From NCBI GenBank assembly GCA_003229755.1, contig QIFJ01000301.1, positions 1 to 5,466 of the forward strand: a stretch of 5,466 bases of DNA. Direction: 5' to 3'. This DNA is from Pseudomonadota bacterium (lineage in GTDB: Bacteria > BMS3Abin14). Positions 1-5,086 of this stretch are shown piece by piece (the stretch's first letter is position 1; each line of letters begins with the position of its first letter). The notes beneath the pieces are model-generated. The model was not told the origin of the DNA. It worked only from the letters and a program-made list of their open reading frames with translations, and did not search any database. Both the position numbers and the translations under genes were made by a program.

Positions 1-40
1 GGGGGTTGCGAAGGCGAGTGATTACACCCAAAAACCCGGC
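1..40 (-). repeat. Truncated copy A of the hairpin element
   Basis: Bases 1-40 match 1775-1814 without gaps at 38 of 40 positions, in the same orientation; the differences are at 24 (A against C at 1798) and 34 (A against T at 1808). Similarity stops at 41. The other arm would lie to the left of the window, so whether this copy also forms a hairpin cannot be seen. Like copy B it sits past a coding region in the 3' direction of the operon, here about 120 bases after livF. Confidence 0.8.
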
Positions 41-158
41 AATATTATTATACAATACCGATTCCATCACCTGCTCTTATCCCCTCCATCCCTGTTAGAA
101 TACATCGACTGCCTTCCCCAATTTCCACTGACTTGGAACATGGAACATGGAACCATAT
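41..158. other. Non-coding region downstream of livF
   Basis: No convincing gene is seen on either strand here. Apart from the heptamer repeat, it contains an A+T-rich patch (about 41-57) that reads TATAAT on the minus strand at 52-47 but has no matching -35 hexamer. No intrinsic terminator for the liv operon is visible before the truncated hairpin repeat at the window edge, so the operon end may lie beyond position 1. Confidence 0.5.
134..153. repeat. Heptamer tandem repeat downstream of livF
   Basis: TGGAACA is repeated 2.9 times (134-140, 141-147, then TGGAAC at 148-153) starting six bases past the livF stop on the transcribed strand. It is non-coding. Short heptamer tandem repeats of this type can vary in copy number by slippage. 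No function can be assigned. Confidence 0.6.
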
Positions 159-707
159 TTACGAATCCCAAATTTCCTTCTTCCCTTTCCCCATATACGC
201 CCTTTGAACCTCTCTGTTCTGAAGGAGCCTGTCGGCTCTGTCCTGAAGTACGAACGTACCTGTCTCAAGGACGTAACCCCTGTCGGACATGGCGAGTGCG
301 GCCCTGGCATTCTGCTCTACGAGTAGTATCGTTACGCCGCTTTTATCTCTCAATCGTGAAATAGTCCTGAATATCTCGGACGCGATTATAGGCGCCAGGC
401 CCAGTGAAGGTTCGTCCAGCAGCAGGAGTTTCGGGTTTGCCATCAACGCCCTGCCCAGGGACAGCATCTGCTGTTCCCCACCGCTCAAAGTTCCTGCTAT
501 TTGTGAAGTTCTGTCCCTAAGTGTCGGAAATAATGAATATATTTCCTCAAGGCTCTCTTCAATCTGATCTTTTTCCTTTGCCCTGAAACGAAGGTAAGCC
601 CCCAACCTCAGATTATCTTCAACTGACTGGGTGGGAAAGACCAGGCGCCCTTCAGGCACCTGCGAAATACCAGCGCGCACGATCTTTTTGAATCTCCTTC
701 TCTTCAA
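159..707 (-). CDS. livF: LivF C-terminal piece as read (Q-loop, signature, Walker B half)
   Basis: The frame is open from a TTG at 707 (182 residues); a GTG at 680 is another possible start, but neither has a well-spaced ribosome site. True family sequence begins at about residue 8 (KIVRAGISQVPEGR) and includes LSGGEQQ (74-80), LLLLDEPSLGL (94-104), VEQNARAALAMSDRGYVLE (130-148) and the terminal QRAYMG. A short basic tail, KGKKEIWDS, extends beyond the usual YLGG-like end. Without the Walker A half it cannot bind ATP properly. It is most likely the remainder of livF rather than an independent gene. Confidence 0.6.
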   Translation of the reverse strand: MKRRRFKKIVRAGISQVPEGRLVFPTQSVEDNLRLGAYLRFRAKEKDQIEESLEEIYSLFPTLRDRTSQIAGTLSGGEQQMLSLGRALMANPKLLLLDEPSLGLAPIIASEIFRTISRLRDKSGVTILLVEQNARAALAMSDRGYVLETGTFVLQDRADRLLQNREVQRAYMGKGKKEIWDS

Positions 708-885
708 GCTTGATCGTTCCGGACTTGACCTGTAATAGTCCGCTGATCGCGTTGATCAGGGTCGTTTTACCAGCTCCGTTAGCGCCTATCAGCGCTACTA
801 TCTCCCCCTCCCCCACATGGATGGAGACCCCCTTCAGTACGTGAATACGTCCGTAATATGTATCTATGTTTCGTACCTTGAGCAC
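652..885 (-). CDS. livF: LivF N-terminal piece as read (Walker A half)
   Basis: This open frame of 77 residues starts with GTG three bases after the livG stop. It carries the first strands and Walker A (GANGAGKTT, 34-42) of LivF. After about residue 66 the sequence KDRARWYFAGA is out-of-frame reading, not family sequence. Translation of this piece is expected because the ribosome site is good, but it lacks the signature, Walker B and Q-loop and should be inactive alone. Confidence 0.7.
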   Translation of the reverse strand: MLKVRNIDTYYGRIHVLKGVSIHVGEGEIVALIGANGAGKTTLINAISGLLQVKSGTIKLEEKEIQKDRARWYFAGA

Positions 886-888
886 CTG

Positions 889-1650
889 CTATTCCTCACC
901 CAGGTATGCCTTCAGGACCGCCTCATCGTTACGGATAGTTTCCGGGTCCCCCTCCGCGATCTTTCTTCCCTGGTCCATAACGGATACGTGATCGGATACT
1001 TCCATTACCAGGTCCATATCATGCTCCACGAGCAATATTGTGATATCAAGCTTGCTGATACGCTTTATTAAACCTGCCAGGTCCTGGGTCTCCTTTAAAT
1101 TCAGTCCGGCAGCGGGCTCATCGAGCATCAGCAGGCGCGGATCAGTTGCAAGCGCCCTTGCAAGTTCCAGTATTCTCTGCCGGCCGAAGGGCAGGCTTCC
1201 TGCTATTTTTTCAGATTCCATCTCAAGTCCCACCAGTTGAAGCCACTCTATTGACCTGTCCCTTATCCTCCTTTCCTCGGCAACTATCCAAGGCAGTCTG
1301 AAAGATGATGAAAAGAAGCCGCCGGCAGAGCGCATGTGCATACCGACCATTACGTTCTCAAGGACGGTCATATCACAGAAAAGCTGCAGGTTCTGAAATG
1401 TCCTTGTCGTTCCCATATTGGATATGCGGTGGGGCGGCAGTCCCGTAATGATTTCTCCATTGAAGCGAACCACCCCGCTCGTAGCAGGTATGACGCCCGA
1501 AATAACGTTAAAAAGGGTAGTTTTGCCCGCGCCGTTGGGACCGATGACTGACTGGATCAACCCCTCACGGACTTCCAGATCCAGGTTATCCAGAGCTCTC
1601 ACTCCGCCAAAATCTTTAGTAAGCTTCTCTGTAATCAGCAGTGGTTCCAT
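889..1650 (-). CDS. livG: LIV-type ABC importer ATPase LivG
   Basis: This is the cytoplasmic ATP-hydrolysing subunit, 253 residues, a normal length. All nucleotide-binding motifs are present: Walker A GPNGAGKTT (37-45), Q-loop RTFQN (83-87), the ABC signature region in the LivG-type form LPFGRQRILELARAL (153-167), Walker B RLLMLDEP (172-179) with AAGLN as D-loop, and the switch histidine in VEHDMDLVM (H210). The insertion between Q-loop and signature (about 100-150, with MHMRSAGGFFSSSFRLPWI) is the usual LivG feature distinguishing it from LivF. The ATG at 1650 is the only sensible start, yet its ribosome site is weak (a GGA about 12 bases upstream), unlike livK, livM and livF. It is also separated from livM by 170 bases carrying a hairpin element, where these genes are usually close together. 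Its TAG stop is three bases before livF. Confidence 0.95.
   Translation of the reverse strand: MEPLLITEKLTKDFGGVRALDNLDLEVREGLIQSVIGPNGAGKTTLFNVISGVIPATSGVVRFNGEIITGLPPHRISNMGTTRTFQNLQLFCDMTVLENVMVGMHMRSAGGFFSSSFRLPWIVAEERRIRDRSIEWLQLVGLEMESEKIAGSLPFGRQRILELARALATDPRLLMLDEPAAGLNLKETQDLAGLIKRISKLDITILLVEHDMDLVMEVSDHVSVMDQGRKIAEGDPETIRNDEAVLKAYLGEE
893..897 (-). promoter_or_regulatory. Ribosome binding site of livF, inside the end of livG
   Basis: GAGGA on the minus strand, formed by the last codons of livG (Gly-Glu-Glu-stop), ends seven bases before the GTG at 885. It fixes this GTG as the start of livF and implies coupled translation of the two ATPases. Confidence 0.7.
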
Positions 1651-1664
1651 AATTTTTCAAGTTT

Positions 1665-1675
1665 CCGATAATCGG
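1665..1675. other. Small dyad upstream of livG
   Basis: CCGATAATCGG is an 11-base inverted repeat (5-bp arms around one base) centred 20 bases before the livG ATG. On the minus strand the GGA at its 3' edge is the only purine cluster near Shine-Dalgarno distance, so the dyad may affect livG initiation. With only five pairs, chance is quite possible. Confidence 0.3.
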
Positions 1676-1731
1676 TCAATTATTCGAGATCATCACTTCG
1701 CTTCAGGGCCTTTTACCGGAACTCTGAATAT

Positions 1732-1821
1732 ATATCAGGCCGGGGTTTTGGTGAATCACGAAGCGAAGCTCAGAGGGGGTTGCGAAGGCGAGTGATTCCA
1801 CCCAAAATCCCGGCCTGGTAT
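1732..1821 (-). repeat. Long imperfect hairpin element in the livM-livG spacer (repeat copy B)
   Basis: Arms at 1732-1759 and 1792-1821 fold into a stem of about 26 pairs around a 32-base loop. Nine perfect pairs join CAGGCCGGG (1736-1744) with CCCGGCCTG (1809-1817). A G-T wobble follows at 1745/1808, then TTTTGG with CCAAAA. TG with CA and AATCAC with GTGATT complete the stem, with single-base bulges at 1798 and 1801. Weaker pairs extend outward to position 1821, the last base of the livM stop codon. The segment 1775-1814 recurs at 1-40 of the window, so this is a repeated element rather than a unique spacer. There is no U-run after the stem in the direction of transcription, so it is not a classical intrinsic terminator. 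It could be a small non-autonomous mobile element or a REP/ERIC-like repeat acting on mRNA stability; no clear target-site duplication is seen. Confidence 0.75.
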
Positions 1822-2816
1822 CATTCATTAATTTTCTCCTGTACCTCTGATCTATCGGATATCCTGGCGAAGATCTTGATCACAAGATCCTCAATCCCCC
1901 TCAGCAGCCCCCTGGGCATGAATATCATTACCGACATCAGGATTATACCGAAGGCAACCGTTTCATAGTCCTCTACAACAGTGAGGAACTCGGGCAGGCT
2001 GGTAAGCAGAGCGGCACCGAAAATCGCTCCCCAAAGGCTGCCAAGGCTCCCGATAACAACCATTGTCACAAGTTTGATGGAAAACATAAACCCGAATGAG
2101 CTCGGGCTGATGAAAGTTATATAGTGGGCGTAAAGCCAACCGGCCACAGCGGCATACAGAGCCGATATTACGAAAATACCATTCTTATACCGGGAGATCT
2201 TGACCCCGAGAACGTTTGCGGCGATTTCAGATCCGTGTATGGCCCTCAAGGCCCTGCCTACCCTGGAGTTGACCAGATTTATAGACAGAAGCAGTATTAT
2301 CAACATTACAATACTGACGAGGTAGTAATAACTCCTGTCGGAATCGAAAGTAATGCCGAAAAGGGTCATTGCCTCTATTCCCACCAGTCCTGAGGGACCC
2401 CCCGTGAGAAAATCAAGCTCCTGGAAGAAGATAAATACGATAATTCCGAAACCCAGTGTAGCCATGGCAAGGTAGTGACCGTGCAATCTGAGGGTGGGAT
2501 TGCCCACTGTAAAGGCGATGATGGAAACTCCCACCAGAGCCAGCAGCAGGCCCATCAGGGGCGGAACACCCCATTTTGCCGAAAGGACGCCTGAAATATA
2601 GGCTCCAATTCCGTAAAAAGCGGCATGGCCCAGTGATATCTGGCCCGTGTAGCCCATCAAGAGGTCCAGGCCCATAACAATTATCGAGTTAATGCCTATG
2701 ATGATCAGGACATTCAGATAATATTCATTCGTAACCGCAAGCGGAATTAGCAGGAGCAGCACCGCAAAGAAAATGAATCCCGTGTAGGGAGATCGGAGCA
2801 GAGACCTGAACGTCAT
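1821..2816 (-). CDS. livM: LIV-type ABC importer permease LivM
   Basis: This is the second membrane channel subunit, 331 residues, in the normal size range for forms lacking the extra N-terminal segment of E. coli LivM. The conserved GYTGQISLGHAAFYGIGAY is at 55-73, the PTLRLHGHYLAMATLGFG block at 107-124, and the FLTGGPSGL periplasmic motif at 136-144. The ATPase-coupling loop GRALRAIHGSEIAANVLG is at 187-204, the helix pair with VIGSLGSLWGAIFGAAL at 254-270, and the terminal PRGLLRG at 301-307. About nine hydrophobic segments are visible. The ATG is set by an AGGAG site seven bases upstream, inside the end of livH, and by the 4-base ATGA overlap. The TGA stop is the outermost edge of the long hairpin element that separates livM from livG. 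The C-terminal tail is charged (ISDRSEVQEKINE) and presumably cytoplasmic. Confidence 0.95.
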   Translation of the reverse strand: MTFRSLLRSPYTGFIFFAVLLLLIPLAVTNEYYLNVLIIIGINSIIVMGLDLLMGYTGQISLGHAAFYGIGAYISGVLSAKWGVPPLMGLLLALVGVSIIAFTVGNPTLRLHGHYLAMATLGFGIIVFIFFQELDFLTGGPSGLVGIEAMTLFGITFDSDRSYYYLVSIVMLIILLLSINLVNSRVGRALRAIHGSEIAANVLGVKISRYKNGIFVISALYAAVAGWLYAHYITFISPSSFGFMFSIKLVTMVVIGSLGSLWGAIFGAALLTSLPEFLTVVEDYETVAFGIILMSVMIFMPRGLLRGIEDLVIKIFARISDRSEVQEKINE

Positions 2817-3700
2817 ACCCGGTCTCCTTTTGTTTTGCCCAACAGGCCCTGAGGCCTGAAAAAGAGCATCAGGAGCAGGATCGTGAAAGCGATGGCGTCT
2901 TTGTAGCCGCTTGAGATAAGGCCCGCCCCCAGGGATTCAAGAATTCCCAGCGCCAAACCGCCTACAACGGCTCCCCACGGATACCCCAGCCCCCCGATAA
3001 TGGCCGCGCAAAAACCCTTTAGTCCCAACATCACACCCATGTCGTATTGGGTCATACTCATGGGGGCTATCACTATCCCTGCCGCCGCCCCCACAGCGCC
3101 GCTCAACCCGAAGGAGAGAAGAACCATATAGGAAACATCTATTCCCACCAGGCTTGCGGCCCTTGGTTGAAAAGCGCAGGCTATCATGGCCTTTCCCGTC
3201 AGAGTTCTGTCAAAGAACTGCTTGAGTCCAACGACGATAACTATAGTGATGAATAAAACCCACAGGCTCTGCGGCTGTATTACGGCGCCAAAAAATGGTA
3301 TCGGCTCTTCACCTGAAAAGGCGGGAATGGTGTATGGTTCCTTTCCCCAGACAAAGCTCGACACTCCTCTTATGAAAATTGACGCGCCTATAGTAATGAT
3401 AATAAGGGTAATGGCACTGGCATCTTTCAGGGGACGGATGGCAAAAAGATCCATCACAATACCGATCACAGCCACCATGATAACGGCCAGGATAGCGGCG
3501 AAAGGTAGTGGAAGGTGGAGGACCTGGATGCCGGTCACAGTGATCAGGCCCCCGAGCATCACAAACTCACCTTGAGCGAAGTTTATGATCTCGGTTGAAT
3601 TGTAGATGATGCTGAACCCTAACCCGATGAGGCCATAGATACTTCCGATTGTAATTCCAGTGATGACAAACTGGAGTATCTGCTGTTCGAGGCTAATCAA
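2813..3700 (-). CDS. livH: LIV-type ABC importer permease LivH
   Basis: This is an inner-membrane channel subunit that pairs with LivM. From the preferred TTG start it has 295 residues, close to the family norm of about 290-310; a GTG at 3748 would give 311. Visible hallmarks are GSIYGLIGLGFSIIYNS in the first membrane helix (about 19-35), the conserved NFAQGEFVMLGG (40-51), the cytoplasmic coupling loop TGKAMIACAFQPRAASLVG (168-186) that contacts the ATPases, GLKGFCAAIIGGLG (226-239) followed by GAVVGG, and the C-terminal RPQGLLG (282-288). About eight hydrophobic membrane segments are evident. The stop overlaps the livM start as ATGA, implying translational coupling. No key motif is missing. 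Upstream is the livK gene with a leaky terminator-like hairpin between, so livH through livF are likely expressed at a lower level than livK. Confidence 0.94.
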   Translation of the reverse strand: MISLEQQILQFVITGITIGSIYGLIGLGFSIIYNSTEIINFAQGEFVMLGGLITVTGIQVLHLPLPFAAILAVIMVAVIGIVMDLFAIRPLKDASAITLIIITIGASIFIRGVSSFVWGKEPYTIPAFSGEEPIPFFGAVIQPQSLWVLFITIVIVVGLKQFFDRTLTGKAMIACAFQPRAASLVGIDVSYMVLLSFGLSGAVGAAAGIVIAPMSMTQYDMGVMLGLKGFCAAIIGGLGYPWGAVVGGLALGILESLGAGLISSGYKDAIAFTILLLMLFFRPQGLLGKTKGDRV

Positions 3701-3710
3701 GAGAAGATCT

Positions 3711-3716
3711 CTCCCT
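3711..3716 (-). promoter_or_regulatory. Ribosome binding site supporting a TTG start for livH
   Basis: AGGGAG on the minus strand lies 10 bases before a TTG codon at 3700-3698. The longer frame starts with GTG at 3748, but that codon sits beside the U-run of the terminator-like hairpin, has that hairpin where its ribosome site should be, and would add a charged leader (residues such as RFLTYLRGRD) not usual in LivH. The TTG gives a start close to the normal family N-terminus. Confidence 0.6.
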
Positions 3717-3748
3717 CTCAGGTAGGTCAAAAACCGCGCGGAAACCAC

Positions 3749-3777
3749 AAAAAGGGGGCCGGGAAACGGCCCCCTTT
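3749..3777 (-). terminator. Terminator-like hairpin between livK and livH
   Basis: A perfect 11-bp inverted repeat, AAAGGGGGCCG at 3751-3761 and CGGCCCCCTTT at 3767-3777, encloses a 5-base loop. Read in the direction of transcription (minus strand), the stem is followed by five T (complement of A at 3749-3753, partly shared with the stem base). It begins 43 bases after the livK stop. The high G+C stem and short U-run fit an intrinsic terminator, probably a leaky one because four more transporter genes follow in the same direction. It can also protect the livK mRNA 3' end, a known way of making the binding protein in excess over permease subunits. Confidence 0.75.
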
Positions 3778-3789
3778 AGATCTTTTACT

Positions 3790-3804
3790 CAGGATCCAGG
3801 ATCC
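3790..3804. repeat. Short heptamer duplication after livK
   Basis: CAGGATC is repeated twice in tandem (3790-3796, 3797-3803) with a further C, in the short stretch between the livK stop and the terminator-like hairpin. It contains two overlapping GGATCC palindromes. It is too short for a functional claim. Confidence 0.4.
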
Positions 3805-3819
3805 CTACCTCCACAGCTG

Positions 3820-4992
3820 CTACTCAGCCAGTTTCCAGTCACCGTTCTCGATCTCAACCAGGACAAAACCTTCCTTGGTAAGACCGTTGTGATCTTTGGC
3901 CGAGAAGTTGAAGATACCGCCCGTGCCGACAAATCCTGTGATATTCTCCAGTTCATCCCTGATAGAATCGCGGTTTACATGGATCTTTTTGTCAACCAGG
4001 TTCTGGATAGCTTTAACAGCGATCTGGAAAGCATCGTACGCGTGTCCACCAAATGTGTTCGCGGATCCGCCGAATTTACTCTCATAGCTGTTTTTATAAT
4101 CGGTGAGTACTTTCCTCTGCGGATCATTCTTGGTGAGCTGGTCAACTACGAGGAGCTTGCCTGCTGGCAGATAGGTCCCCTCCGCGGCACCGCCTGAAAG
4201 TTCAATGAACTTTTTGGACGCCACTCCGTGGCTGTTGTACAGCGGGATCTTGATACCGAGCGCTTTCCTGTTCTTGGCTATTACAGCCGGTCCCGGGTTC
4301 GTATCCCAGGAGATTATGGCCTGAGCGTTGGTACCCTTGATCTTTGTGAGCTGAACCGTCATATCAGTATCTTTTTTCCCGAACCTCTCATCAGCAACGA
4401 CAGTAAGGCCATACTTGGAAGCCAGGATCTTAAGCTGGTTGCGGCCGGAGTCGCCGAAGCCGTTTGCGACTGTTATGATGGCAACTCTCTTGATCCCGTT
4501 CTTCTGGAGTCTTTCATAGATCTTTTCCACCGCCATAACATCAGTCTGGGGTGTTTTGAACACATATGGTTTGACCGGTTTGATGATCCTGACCGATGCG
4601 GCAGCGGAGATCAGGGGTACTTTCTCCTTTTCAATAATATCGATTATGGCCAGTGTAGTACCGGATGTCGTGGGGCCGATGATGATCTCCACTTTGTCCT
4701 TCTTGATCAGTTTCTTAACGGCTGTCACTGTCTTGGTAGGATCGGCCTCAGTATTGTAGAAAATGATCTCGACCTTTTTCCCACCAATTCCCCCGGCCGC
4801 GTTAAGGGCCTCTTCCAGCATCATTACGGTGTTCTTCTCCGGAAGTCCCAGCATGGATGCGGGCCCGGTGGACGCGAAGATAGCCCCTATCTTGTACTCC
4901 TCGTGGGCATATGCCGGCGCGGCGGCCAGTACGATAACCAGGGCCATCGGCAGGATAATACCCGCCAGTCTGAATAATCTGCTCTTCGTCAT
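3820..4992 (-). CDS. livK: Periplasmic amino-acid-binding protein of the LIV-type ABC importer
   Basis: This is the substrate-capturing component of the importer, a type I periplasmic binding fold (Peripla_BP_6 / leucine-binding family) of 390 residues, a normal length. Residues 1-29 form a Sec signal peptide: basic MTKSRLFRLAG, a hydrophobic core, then APAYA with likely cleavage before HEEYKIG. The mature part opens with the usual first strand and ligand loop (KIGAIFASTGPAS, about 34-46). It then has the hinge motif GPTTSGTT (106-113), the SAAASVR strand end (129-135), a second-lobe TVANGFGDSG segment (174-183), FGGHAYDAFQIAV (314-326), and the C-terminal GTGGIFNFSAKDHNGL (356-371) common in this group. 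The start was chosen by signal peptide and ribosome site. It lies directly after the ACT gene and before livH, with a terminator-like hairpin following its stop. The ligand is probably a branched-chain or other hydrophobic amino acid, but binding proteins of this family also take amides, urea or aromatic acids, so specificity is inferred only from context. Confidence 0.95.
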   Translation of the reverse strand: MTKSRLFRLAGIILPMALVIVLAAAPAYAHEEYKIGAIFASTGPASMLGLPEKNTVMMLEEALNAAGGIGGKKVEIIFYNTEADPTKTVTAVKKLIKKDKVEIIIGPTTSGTTLAIIDIIEKEKVPLISAAASVRIIKPVKPYVFKTPQTDVMAVEKIYERLQKNGIKRVAIITVANGFGDSGRNQLKILASKYGLTVVADERFGKKDTDMTVQLTKIKGTNAQAIISWDTNPGPAVIAKNRKALGIKIPLYNSHGVASKKFIELSGGAAEGTYLPAGKLLVVDQLTKNDPQRKVLTDYKNSYESKFGGSANTFGGHAYDAFQIAVKAIQNLVDKKIHVNRDSIRDELENITGFVGTGGIFNFSAKDHNGLTKEGFVLVEIENGDWKLAE

Positions 4993-4997
4993 AACTC

Positions 4998-5002
4998 TCC
5001 TC
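4998..5002 (-). promoter_or_regulatory. Ribosome binding site of livK
   Basis: GAGGA on the minus strand, within a purine-rich run, ends five bases before the ATG at 4992. It decides the start: the same frame stays open up to an ATG at 5169, but that start would run back into the ACT gene and would put a non-secretory stretch in front of the signal peptide. Confidence 0.8.
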
Positions 5003-5041
5003 TCTTTCCCCCCTTTAACTGTTTCGCTTCTTTGAATCATA

Positions 5042-5075
5042 AGGCTCCAAAAGCCTCCAAACCTGCTAATAGCAG
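5042..5075 (-). other. Two short dyads in the ACT-livK spacer
   Basis: The 94-base spacer between the ACT gene stop and the livK start holds two small inverted repeats: CTGCT-AAT-AGCAG at 5063-5075 and AGGCT-CCAAA-AGCCT at 5042-5056 (plus-strand reading), each a 5-bp stem. Neither is followed by a U-run on the minus strand, so neither looks like a full terminator. They could be weak mRNA hairpins or a protein-binding dyad, or chance. A TATGAT-like -10 hexamer lies on the minus strand at 5041-5036, but no -35 element at proper spacing was found. Confidence 0.25.
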
Positions 5076-5086
5076 ACAAGTCGCAA

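Larger units (their letters stand above)
159..885 (-). pseudogene. livF: LIV-type ABC importer ATPase LivF, frame-disrupted between Walker A and the Q-loop
   Basis: Together the two frames cover a whole LivF. The 885-start frame (GTG, with GAGGA seven bases upstream) encodes MLKVRNIDTYYG, Walker A GANGAGKTT (34-42) and ISGLLQVKSGTIKLEEKEI, then loses homology and stops at 652. Homology resumes in the +1 frame at about KIVRAGISQVPEGR and continues through the signature LSGGEQQ, Walker B LLLLDEPSLGL and VEQN (the LivF-type replacement of the switch histidine), ending at a TAA at 159. The crossover lies near 679-700, at GAGATTCAAAAAGATC. Between the SGTI and VPEGR motifs there are 52 bases, against 66 (22 codons) in E. 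coli LivF and Pseudomonas BraG as I recall them. A 14-base deletion therefore explains the shift better than one extra base. All ATPase motifs downstream remain well kept, so the lesion is recent or an assembly error. As read, no complete ATPase can be made by normal translation. Confidence 0.85.

Noticed and set aside
153..167. Unusual ABC signature in LivG (LPFGRQR, protein residue numbers)
   Set aside because: LivG proteins commonly have LPYG or LPFG in place of LSGG; this is normal family variation and not a loss of function.
210..275. Inverted repeats near GTACGAACGTAC and GAGCC-TGTC-GGCTC
   Set aside because: They lie within the livF coding sequence where the protein matches the family, so they are most simply explained by codon content.
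670..700. Programmed frameshift or transcriptional slippage producing intact LivF
   Set aside because: The A-run is only five bases, no known slippery motif or stimulatory structure was seen, LivF is not known to use recoding, and about five residues are missing as well.
1732..1821. Intrinsic terminator after livM
   Set aside because: The stem is long, imperfect and has a 32-base loop, with no U-run downstream on the minus strand; it recurs as a repeat element instead.
3701..3748. GTG start at 3748 for livH
   Set aside because: The codon lies beside the terminator-like hairpin with no ribosome site, and the added 16 residues are not typical of LivH; the TTG at 3700 has AGGGAG ten bases upstream. 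The GTG cannot be wholly excluded.
4228..4977. 249-codon plus-strand open frame opposite livK
   Set aside because: It is antisense to a well-supported binding-protein gene, shows no recognisable domain, and its composition is that of a codon-shadow frame.
5034..5086. Promoter for livK in the ACT-livK spacer
   Set aside because: A TATGAT-like -10 is present, but candidate -35 hexamers are poor and at about 14 or 36 bases, not about 17.
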